Positions 1 through 5,778 of a stretch of 9,900 nucleotides of DNA are shown piece after piece. The DNA comes from Nitrospira sp. Lineage in GTDB: Bacteria; Nitrospirota; Nitrospiria; Nitrospirales; Nitrospiraceae. Position 1 is the stretch's first letter. Each line of letters starts with the position of its first letter. The notes beneath the pieces were generated by a model, which worked only from the letters and a program-made list of their open reading frames with translations, was not told the origin of the DNA and did not search any database. Position numbers and translations under genes: made by a program. The stretch is from NCBI GenBank assembly GCA_025360665.1, contig JANYBU010000232.1, positions 1 through 9,900 on the forward strand, given 5' to 3'.

Positions 1-2226
1 CAATACGACACCACCATCAACGAATGGCATACCTGTCCGGAGGATGGCCGTATCAATGCCTCCAATCCGTGCTCCGAATACATGTTCCTCGACGATACGG
101 CGTGCAATTTGGCTTCGCTCAACCTCGCCCAATTCTTCTCAACCGACGCCCAATTCGAGCTGGAGAATTTCCGCCACGCCGTGCGCCTCTGGACGATCGT
201 GCTGGAGATCAGCGTACTCATGGCTTCGTTTCCCAGCCGCTCCATTGCCGAGAAGAGTTATCAGTTCCGAACGCTGGGGCTCGGCTATGCCAACTTAGGT
301 ACGGTGCTGATGCGACAAGGCATTCCGTACGATTCTCCCAAAGCATTGGCCATCTGCGGTGCGCTGACCGCGCTCATGACCGGCGAGGCCTACGGTACAT
401 CGGCTGAAATGGCCGCAGAGCTGTGGCCCTTCCCAGGCTATGCCAAAAATCGTGAGGCCATGTTACGCGTCATCCGTAATCACCGGCGTGCCTCGTACAA
501 TGCCGCTCCGGAAGAATATGAAGATTTGACGATTGTGCCGATAGGGATCCAGCCGCAGCATTGTCCTCCCGAGTTGCTCGTGGCGGCACGTCGTGCATGG
601 GACCGTGCTCTCGAATTGGGAACGGCCTACGGGTATCGCAATGCGCAGGTTACGGTGATTGCTCCTACGGGCACGATCGGACTCGTGATGGATTGCGATA
701 CGACGGGCATCGAACCGGATTTCGCGCTTGTCAAATTCAAGAAACTGGCTGGCGGAGGTTATTTCAAGATCATCAATCAAAGCATACCCGCTGCACTCAG
801 AGCATTGGGGTATACCGAGTCTCAGATTCAGGACATCGTGAACTATTGTATCGGCCGGCAAACCTTACAGACCGCACCATTCATTAACCACGAGACCCTG
901 AGACAGAAGGGCTTCGACGATGCCGCACTCGCACGAATGGAAGGCGGCTTGGCCCAGGCCTTCGAGATTCAATTTACATTTAACAAGTATGCGCTGGGCG
1001 AGGATTTCTGCCGGGAGAAGTTGGGATTGACCGACGCGCAATTGAATGAATCCAACTTCAACATGCTGAAAGTGCTGGGATTTACACAAGAAGAAATCGC
1101 CGCTGCCAATGATTATTGCTGCGGCACGATGACCGTAGAAGGGGCCCCACATCTCAAAGCCGAGCACCTTTCTATCTTCGATTGTGCCAACCGGTGCGGT
1201 CGGATTGGTCAGCGGTATATTGCCGTCGATGCGCACATCCGCATGATGGCGGCGGCACAACCATTCATCAGCGGTGCCATCAGCAAAACGATCAACATGC
1301 CGGCCGATGCGACGCTGGAAGAAGTGAAGTCGGCCTATTTGTTTGCCTGGAAAAGCATGGTCAAGGCCGTGGCTCTGTATCGCGACGGCTCGAAGTTGAG
1401 CCAGCCATTGTCGGCCTCGACGGACAGCGGCAAGACTGTCGAAGCCTCGTCAGAAATATTGTCGATTGCTGAAAAGATCACAGAACGAGTGTTAGTACGG
1501 TACCTGGCAAAACGCCGACCACTCCCGACCAGACGCAATGGATACACGCAGAAAGCCGTCGTCGGGGGGCACAAGCTCTATCTACGCACGGGTGAGTATG
1601 AGGACGGTACGTGCGGCGAGATCTTCCTTGACATGCACAAAGAAGGGGCTGCTTTCCGCAGCCTCATGAACTGTTTCGCCATTGCCATTTCACTCGGCCT
1701 CCAACATGGCGTCCCGCTGGAGGAGTTCGTCGAAGCGTTCGTGTTTACCCGCTTCGAGCCGAACGGGCCAGTCAAATTGAACGACCGTATCAAAATGTCC
1801 ACGTCGATCATCGATTACATCTTCCGAGAGCTTGCGGTGACCTATCTCGACCGCTATGACTTGGCACAGGTCCAGGAAGAAGATCTTCGAATGGATTCCG
1901 TCAAGATGGACGAGCAAGATCCGGAATGCGTCGACGAGGAGGCCACTCCTGAAACGTTGGCTTCGGCATCGATCAGTACAGAGATGTTTCCCGCACGACG
2001 CGGAGCGATACCGCGGCATAAGGGCAATGGCCACGGAAATGGAAACGTTAGCGTAGCCCATACTGTCGAACTGAAGCGTGAAACGCTGACCCTGACCGCC
2101 ATCCAAATGGCGCGCCAAAAGGGCTATGAGGGAGATCCCTGCTCCGAGTGTAAGCAGTTCACCATGGTACGGAACGGGACCTGCCTCAAGTGTGAAACGT
2201 GCGGCACCACGAGCGGCTGTTCGTAA
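1..2226 (+). CDS. nrdJ: Adenosylcobalamin-dependent (class II) ribonucleotide reductase, C-terminal part, 5' end outside window
   Basis: This enzyme reduces ribonucleotides to deoxyribonucleotides in the cytoplasm, using a B12-generated thiyl radical and no oxygen. The reading frame is open from base 1, so the N-terminus lies upstream; 741 residues are present, whereas long NrdJ proteins run to roughly 1,200. Fragment residues 22-26 read NPCSE, the Asn-x-Cys-x-Glu finger-loop motif that carries the radical cysteine (bases 70-72). APTGTIG (from base 661) is a conserved substrate-binding loop. The stretch containing IFDCANRCG and AAQPFISGAISKTINMP is typical of this long subfamily. A TSCPD domain (about residues 517-620, TGEYEDGTCGEIF) follows. 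An acidic, then Gly/His/Asn-rich linker leads to a cysteine-rich tail (711-741, CSEC, CLKCETC, GCS), probably the redox or zinc-binding tail that re-reduces the active site. The stop is followed 13 bases later by the next start, suggesting co-transcription. Identification is very firm. Confidence 0.97.
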   Translation, partial: QYDTTINEWHTCPEDGRINASNPCSEYMFLDDTACNLASLNLAQFFSTDAQFELENFRHAVRLWTIVLEISVLMASFPSRSIAEKSYQFRTLGLGYANLGTVLMRQGIPYDSPKALAICGALTALMTGEAYGTSAEMAAELWPFPGYAKNREAMLRVIRNHRRASYNAAPEEYEDLTIVPIGIQPQHCPPELLVAARRAWDRALELGTAYGYRNAQVTVIAPTGTIGLVMDCDTTGIEPDFALVKFKKLAGGGYFKIINQSIPAALRALGYTESQIQDIVNYCIGRQTLQTAPFINHETLRQKGFDDAALARMEGGLAQAFEIQFTFNKYALGEDFCREKLGLTDAQLNESNFNMLKVLGFTQEEIAAANDYCCGTMTVEGAPHLKAEHLSIFDCANRCGRIGQRYIAVDAHIRMMAAAQPFISGAISKTINMPADATLEEVKSAYLFAWKSMVKAVALYRDGSKLSQPLSASTDSGKTVEASSEILSIAEKITERVLVRYLAKRRPLPTRRNGYTQKAVVGGHKLYLRTGEYEDGTCGEIFLDMHKEGAAFRSLMNCFAIAISLGLQHGVPLEEFVEAFVFTRFEPNGPVKLNDRIKMSTSIIDYIFRELAVTYLDRYDLAQVQEEDLRMDSVKMDEQDPECVDEEATPETLASASISTEMFPARRGAIPRHKGNGHGNGNVSVAHTVELKRETLTLTAIQMARQKGYEGDPCSECKQFTMVRNGTCLKCETCGTTSGCS

Positions 2227-2239
2227 GAGCGAGGACTCA

Positions 2240-2647
2240 ATGAGTACGTTGCTTCGCGAGCAAGGGATTGTCACGGTCCACGATCAGGTCGTCAGTCTTG
2301 TCGCGCAACGATGGGCCAAGGCCTTTTGCTGTAAGGTTACGATCCATACTAGTCTTGAGCAGAATCACTGGGCTGACCCTCAGCAACAGTGCGATATCGT
2401 CGGGTGGCATGTCAGTTCAGCTGGGAATACGATGGAATGGATGGCTGAGGTGGAAACCGATGAATCGATCAGGAATGCCGAAACCGTTTCAGGATGGAAG
2501 AAGGCGGTTGTGCGCGGTGTTCCATTCTATCTACTCGTTCCACGTGGCCTCAAAAAATCAGCAGAGAAGCTGTCAGGGGAGGCCGCTGTCCCCGTTAGCG
2601 GTATTTACGAGTACACATTTATAAATGATCAATGTCGGGTGCTCTAG
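2240..2647 (+). CDS. Hypothetical protein, possible degenerate PD-(D/E)XK nuclease-like fold
   Basis: This 135-residue protein has no signal peptide or membrane segment, so it is probably cytoplasmic. I do not recognise a named family. The ATG at 2240 was chosen because it follows the nrdJ stop by 13 bases and has GAGG just upstream; an in-frame ATG at 2126 would lie inside nrdJ and is unlikely. The core resembles small restriction-endonuclease-fold proteins: an Asp after a short helix (D52, CDIVGW), a hydrophobic strand ending in acidic residues (W67-E72, with E70 and E72), then a Trp-Lys-rich helix (W86-K88), a strand GVPFYLLVPRG (93-103) and a closing IYEYTF strand. The usual catalytic Lys of ExK is replaced by Glu (E72), so it may be inactive or use a migrated lysine such as K87 or K88. 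That the gene exists is likely. The fold is inferred by eye, and no function is claimed. Confidence 0.75.
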   Translation: MSTLLREQGIVTVHDQVVSLVAQRWAKAFCCKVTIHTSLEQNHWADPQQQCDIVGWHVSSAGNTMEWMAEVETDESIRNAETVSGWKKAVVRGVPFYLLVPRGLKKSAEKLSGEAAVPVSGIYEYTFINDQCRVL

Positions 2648-2670
2648 CTGGTAGCGTGTTCAACGATTCA

Positions 2671-2693
2671 GAACGCTTCTTCGGCAGGCGTTC
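2671..2693 (+). other. Intercistronic RNA stem-loop with a cUUCGg tetraloop
   Basis: GAACGCTT (2671-2678) pairs with AGGCGTTC (2686-2693), including one G-U pair. A bulged C (2685) separates this from a C-G pair closing TTCG (2680-2683). C(UUCG)G is an exceptionally stable tetraloop in RNA. No T-run follows, so this is not a standard intrinsic terminator. It sits between two genes of the same strand, where such hairpins may stabilise or process the transcript. The structure is seen in the sequence; the role is inferred. Confidence 0.45.
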
Positions 2694-2710
2694 CCAGCAA
2701 TGGAGATGCG

Positions 2711-3064
2711 ATGAGCTTTCTGAGACTTCTTTCCCAAATCAGCGTTCCCCCGATCGAGCCCAGAGGCATTGACGAGTCGTTCCTGGTCGAACAGTTTGTC
2801 GATCGGCTCAAAGCACGTCTTGCAGAGATGCAGCGTGACCTTACAGAGGATGAAGAACTGGACGTGGTTGCCGTTTCTCCCTCCCAGTCAAGCCATCTCT
2901 TATGGAAGTCATGGGCTATGCCAATCCAGCACTCGTCACGCTTGGCGGCAGGGAGCAGGGGAGCGGGAGGCCTGCACGTTGCTGCCTCATCAATCATCGA
3001 TACAGGTCTTGATCTCGATAGAGTCGACTCCCTCAGGCTCTCAAAGGAGGGTGGTGACCTTTGA
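2711..3064 (+). CDS. Hypothetical protein, possibly frameshifted
   Basis: The ATG at 2711 is preceded by GGAG with suitable spacing and lies between two genes on the same strand. The uninterrupted frame gives 117 residues. The first 54 or so look like real protein: a short hydrophobic start (MSFLRLLSQISV), then a charged amphipathic helix (FLVEQFVDRLKARLAEMQRDL) and an acidic turn before DVVAV. From about base 2875 this frame becomes Ser/His/Ala-rich and less convincing. Better protein-like segments appear in other frames: GYANPALVTLGGREQG from 2914 in another frame, and CTLLPHQSSIQVLISIES to RRVVTFESR, ending at a TAA at 3072-3074, in the third. The true product may therefore be a protein of about 120 residues ending at 3074 and broken by at least two frame changes. 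I do not recognise a family. No membrane segment or signal peptide is evident. Confidence 0.45.
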   Translation: MSFLRLLSQISVPPIEPRGIDESFLVEQFVDRLKARLAEMQRDLTEDEELDVVAVSPSQSSHLLWKSWAMPIQHSSRLAAGSRGAGGLHVAASSIIDTGLDLDRVDSLRLSKEGGDL

Positions 3065-3118
3065 ATCCCGGTAAGGAGATGGTCATCATCATGTGCCCCC
3101 ACGCCACGGAGTAACCCC

Positions 3119-3529
3119 ATGCCTACAACGACACAATTGGTCATTAGCAGATTGAGCAGGCCTGGCGTTATGGCTCAAGTGGCCCAGGTCCTCGGTGAGG
3201 CGAAGGTCAACATCAAGGCCTTTTCTGCTCCAGAAGTCACCGGAACGGGAAAGCTGAGGCTGTTGGTCGCTGATCTGGAAGGGGCCCGTGCGGCGCTGAA
3301 AGTAGCAAAGATCAAGTTTACGGAGGAAACCGCCTTGCTGTTAAGCCTCGAAAATAAGCCAGGGGCTTTGAAAGAAGTGGCGGATCTGCTGACCAAGGCT
3401 CGCATCAATATTACATGCGGCTATTGCACCCCATCCCGCGAGGGGAAACGCGCGATCGTGGTCCTGACAGTCTCAAACACAGCTAAAGCGCTCACTATCC
3501 TGCGGGATCAATCGCTCGACGAGTTCTAG
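3119..3529 (+). CDS. Tandem ACT-domain protein (predicted amino-acid-binding regulator)
   Basis: This 136-residue protein is made almost entirely of two ACT domains, small beta-alpha-beta modules that usually bind amino acids at a dimer interface. The first spans about residues 5-67 (RLSRPGVMAQVAQVLGEAKVNI), the second about 73-132 (LENKPGALKEVADLLTKARINI). Both show the conserved Pro-Gly before helix 1 and the turn into strand 2. No catalytic domain is attached, so it is more likely a ligand sensor or partner of an amino-acid enzyme than an enzyme. The ligand cannot be read from the sequence. The ATG at 3119 has GGAG seven bases upstream. The stop is only 2 bases before the rlpA start, which points to translational coupling, though an amino-acid sensor and a cell-wall enzyme have no obvious shared role. 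Confidence 0.9.
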   Translation: MPTTTQLVISRLSRPGVMAQVAQVLGEAKVNIKAFSAPEVTGTGKLRLLVADLEGARAALKVAKIKFTEETALLLSLENKPGALKEVADLLTKARINITCGYCTPSREGKRAIVVLTVSNTAKALTILRDQSLDEF

Positions 3530-3531
3530 GC

Positions 3532-4209
3532 ATGTCTCGCGGACCTCAATCCTGCTGGTCCCGCTGGCCGGTTGTTCTTCTCGTGATCGGCATGGCCGGT
3601 GCCATGGCCGCTTGTGGAGGTGCCCCCAAACCTACCTATTTCCCAGGCTATCCTGTTGGGTTCGTTGAGCGTGGTGTCGCCTCATGGTATGGCCCCGGAT
3701 TTCATGGGAACAAGACGGCAAATGGCGAACGGTATGACATGCATCAGCTGACGGCTGCTCATCGCACCTTGCCAATCGGTTCAATCGCTGTGGTTCGATC
3801 AATAAGCACTGGTCGACAGGTGACCGTCCGCATTAACGATCGCGGTCCCTTCGCCAGAGGACGGGTGCTCGATCTCTCACTCGCTGGGGCACAAGCGCTT
3901 GGGATGACCGGGGCTGGAACCGACCAGATCGAATTACGAGTGGTTGGGTATAAAGGGCGGACTGCTGATATGGGGGTTTTGCGAGTGCAAGTCGGGTCCT
4001 TTTCTGATCAGCAGAATGCTCTCAACCTCTTGGAGCGAGCGAAACATCTCTACTCAGGCGGCAGAGTCCAGATTGTCGATCTGCCAGAAGGAAAGCGATA
4101 TCGAGTTCAGATCGGTCAGTTTTCCAGGGAAGCTCAGGCAGAAGCTGCCGCCTCCCATCTTGAATCTTCCCTTGGGTTCGAGGCCTTTGTGTTTCGAGAC
4201 GACTCATAA
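3532..4209 (+). CDS. rlpA: RlpA-family septal lytic transglycosylase / lipoprotein with SPOR domain
   Basis: RlpA proteins sit in the outer envelope and, in Pseudomonas aeruginosa, cleave peptidoglycan strands lacking stem peptides at the division septum. Residues 1-28 form a signal sequence with basic n-region, hydrophobic VVLLVIGMAGAM and MAAC ending at Cys28; Met at -3 makes this a weaker lipobox than usual, but lipidation is still likely. A Pro/Gly-rich spacer leads to the double-psi beta-barrel (about 46-139), beginning GVASWYGPGFHG. Glu66, His77 and Asp103 have the spacing of the three residues reported as important in the P. aeruginosa enzyme, so activity is plausible. A SPOR domain (about 147-222), which binds denuded septal glycan, closes the protein. 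The 225-residue length is short for the family, mostly because the linker is short. The gene ends in three consecutive in-frame TAA codons (4207-4215). The ATG at 3532 is the only sensible start. Confidence 0.93.
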   Translation: MSRGPQSCWSRWPVVLLVIGMAGAMAACGGAPKPTYFPGYPVGFVERGVASWYGPGFHGNKTANGERYDMHQLTAAHRTLPIGSIAVVRSISTGRQVTVRINDRGPFARGRVLDLSLAGAQALGMTGAGTDQIELRVVGYKGRTADMGVLRVQVGSFSDQQNALNLLERAKHLYSGGRVQIVDLPEGKRYRVQIGQFSREAQAEAAASHLESSLGFEAFVFRDDS

Positions 4210-4423
4210 TAATAATGCCAGCTTCATCCAGCCAGCCTTTCCAATTCTTCAGTTTTTCCGCGGACATGCAATGTAACTATTTGATATTGTAGCGTGTTTT
4301 CAGCATATGCTTGCTCGCCACTCCATCCTTATGGTACATGTACAGTCCAATGGATACAGGTCCGATAGGCCACTATCAAGTCACTCTGTTCTGCCAAATT
4401 TCACATTGCCGGTCCAAGGCGAT

Positions 4424-4437
4424 AGGGGACAGCCCCT
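4424..4437 (+). other. Small GC hairpin in intergenic region
   Basis: AGGGG (4424-4428) and CCCCT (4433-4437) can pair around a four-base loop ACAG. No T-run follows, so it is not a standard terminator. An alternative pairing, GTCCA (4412-4416) with TGGAC (4437-4441), would compete for base 4437 only. The role is unknown. Confidence 0.3.
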
Positions 4438-4454
4438 GGACTCTCAGGTATTCC

Positions 4455-4468
4455 ATGCCGATCGGCAT
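4455..4468. promoter_or_regulatory. 14-base perfect palindrome, candidate operator
   Basis: ATGCCGATCGGCAT reads identically on both strands and ends 29 bases before the CNNM start codon. Its length, symmetry and place just upstream of a candidate -10 element fit a dimeric repressor or activator site. No regulator or matching second site is visible in the window, so operator function is inference only. Confidence 0.35.
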
Positions 4469-4490
4469 AGTCGGTCGCTCCTAATATATT
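4462..4490 (+). promoter_or_regulatory. Candidate sigma-70 promoter for a leaderless CNNM transcript
   Basis: TATATT (4485-4490) matches five of six consensus -10 bases and lies 17 bases after TCGGCA (4462-4467), a four-of-six -35 match that overlaps the 14-base palindrome. A start seven or eight bases past the -10 would fall at or next to the A of the ATG at 4498. That would explain why no Shine-Dalgarno sequence is present. The match is weak enough to be chance. Confidence 0.3.
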
Positions 4491-4497
4491 ACAACCC

Positions 4498-5778
4498 ATG
4501 GATGTTCTAATCCTCTTAGGTCTTATTGTTATTTCAGCTGTGATATCCACGGCCGAAATCGGATTCTTTGTGGTCAACGAAACAAAGCTGAAGGCGCTCG
4601 CCCAAACTGGGAATACTCGTGCAAAGTTGGCCCTCCATCTCCGTAGTGATCCCCAAAAGCTCCTCTCGACAATTTTGGTCGGCGACCGTTTGGTCGGCGT
4701 GGCGACGCCGATGTATGCCACCTTCCTGACCCTGAATATCTATGGAGGCCAAACATCTTTTGACGAGGCGATTGCCGTCATGGTTGGCCTGCTGACCTTT
4801 GTGCTCTTGGTGGCCGTCGATGTGATCCCTAAAACGCTAGCCGCCAAGTTTGCGGTTCCGGTCACTCTGAACATGGCCTACCCCGTCTACGGGGTTCAGT
4901 TACTTCTCAAACCATTGTTGTTTGTGATGGTGCCGTTAATCCACAAACTGACCGGCGGGAAAGGTCTGACGCTTCCCCTCGTGACCGAGGAAGAGCTGAA
5001 GATCATGCTGGATGAGGGGGGAAAGACCGGGACCATTGAGGTCGAGAAGGTGAAGATGATCAAAAACGTCTTCCAGCTCAAAGGCATCACGGCTGAAGAC
5101 GCGATGACCCCTCGGCTCTATGTCTTTTCATTGGATGGTAACTTGCGCCTGAAAGAGGCTCAGGAACTCCTCTATAACTCTAAATACTCGCGGATCCCCG
5201 TGTATGACGGGACGCTCGATAACATCACTGGCATTCTCTACAAGACGAGGGCATTGACCGAACTTGCCAAGGGACAGAATGAGGCGAAGCTCAAGGACAT
5301 TGCCTATCCCCCGCTGTTCGTTCCCTCTGGCAAGACGGCGGACGACCTCATGAAGCAGTTTCAGCAGGAGAAACGGCATATGGCCGTTGTGGTCAACGAG
5401 TTCGGTGGCGTGATGGGGATTGTCACGCTTGAAGATCTTCTCGAAGAAGTGGTCGGGGAGATCATGGACGAAACCGACATCACGGAAGAACTGATCAAAC
5501 GGCTAGGGAAGAACCATATCCTTGTTCACAGTAGAACCGAAGTGCGCAAGGTCAACGATTTCCTGAAAGTCGACCTCGGCGATGAAGCAGTGACGATCGG
5601 CGGCCTCATTCAACAGGAGCTTGGCAGAATTCCTAAGGTGGGAGAAGAGTTGCGGATTGCCAACTGCCGGATCCTTATCCATGAAGCCGAGCCTCGATCC
5701 ATTCGTAGTGTCCAAATCTTTCGTGAAGAGAAATCACTGGCTCACGTCGAAGCTCCGAACCTCGACCTCGTCAGCTAA
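4498..5778 (+). CDS. CNNM/CorC (HlyC/CorC family) membrane protein with CBS pair, predicted divalent-cation transporter
   Basis: This 426-residue inner-membrane protein belongs to the family linked to Mg2+ and Co2+ efflux and often labelled 'hemolysin'. A CNNM (DUF21) membrane domain occupies about residues 1-150, with hydrophobic segments near 2-26, 58-80, 92-113 and 122-147 and the family STAE motif (17-20). A CBS pair (about 203-320, starting DAMTPR and including VVNEFGGVMGIVTLEDLLEEVVGEI) would bind adenine nucleotides. A CorC-type C-terminal domain (about 335-412) follows. The usual GNNLxN motif reads GDRLVG (62-67) and the usual GExxPK reads VDVIPK (107-112), so polar positions of the ion pathway differ from most relatives. 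The ATG at 4498 gives the expected N-terminus and is the first possible start after the in-frame TAG at 4468; there is no Shine-Dalgarno sequence. The gene overlaps ligA by 8 bases at its end. Classical hemolysin activity is not implied. Confidence 0.92.
   Translation: MDVLILLGLIVISAVISTAEIGFFVVNETKLKALAQTGNTRAKLALHLRSDPQKLLSTILVGDRLVGVATPMYATFLTLNIYGGQTSFDEAIAVMVGLLTFVLLVAVDVIPKTLAAKFAVPVTLNMAYPVYGVQLLLKPLLFVMVPLIHKLTGGKGLTLPLVTEEELKIMLDEGGKTGTIEVEKVKMIKNVFQLKGITAEDAMTPRLYVFSLDGNLRLKEAQELLYNSKYSRIPVYDGTLDNITGILYKTRALTELAKGQNEAKLKDIAYPPLFVPSGKTADDLMKQFQQEKRHMAVVVNEFGGVMGIVTLEDLLEEVVGEIMDETDITEELIKRLGKNHILVHSRTEVRKVNDFLKVDLGDEAVTIGGLIQQELGRIPKVGEELRIANCRILIHEAEPRSIRSVQIFREEKSLAHVEAPNLDLVS

Larger units (their letters stand above)
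4210..4497. other. Gene-free intergenic region with several palindromes
   Basis: No convincing coding sequence is seen across these 288 bases. The region is visibly more AT-rich than its neighbours in places. It contains four perfect short palindromes: AGCATATGCT (4302-4311), GTACATGTAC (4334-4343), a 14-base one (4455-4468) and TAATATATTA (4482-4491). It also has a small AGGGG/CCCCT hairpin. There is no clear Rho-independent terminator for rlpA. It probably holds the promoter and control sites of the CNNM gene downstream. Confidence 0.6.

Noticed and set aside
1690..2274. 194-codon minus-strand open frame inside nrdJ
   Set aside because: It lies entirely opposite the well-supported TSCPD and tail region of nrdJ and shows no recognisable domain.
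2668..3144. Long minus-strand open frame (158 codons) opposite the hypothetical gene
   Set aside because: The translation is Ser/Arg-rich and low-complexity, and it overlaps the ACT gene start. The strand disagrees with the neighbouring operon. It looks like a shadow of plus-strand coding bias.
4210..4260. Rho-independent terminator after rlpA (TTTTT at about 4253)
   Set aside because: No stem of useful length precedes the short T-run.
4307..4510. 67-codon plus-strand frame containing LPNFTLP, faintly like the start of a redoxin
   Set aside because: There is no ribosome binding site, no Cys active site, and it overlaps the CNNM start out of frame. The likeness rests on a few residues and is probably chance, although a decayed gene fragment cannot be excluded.
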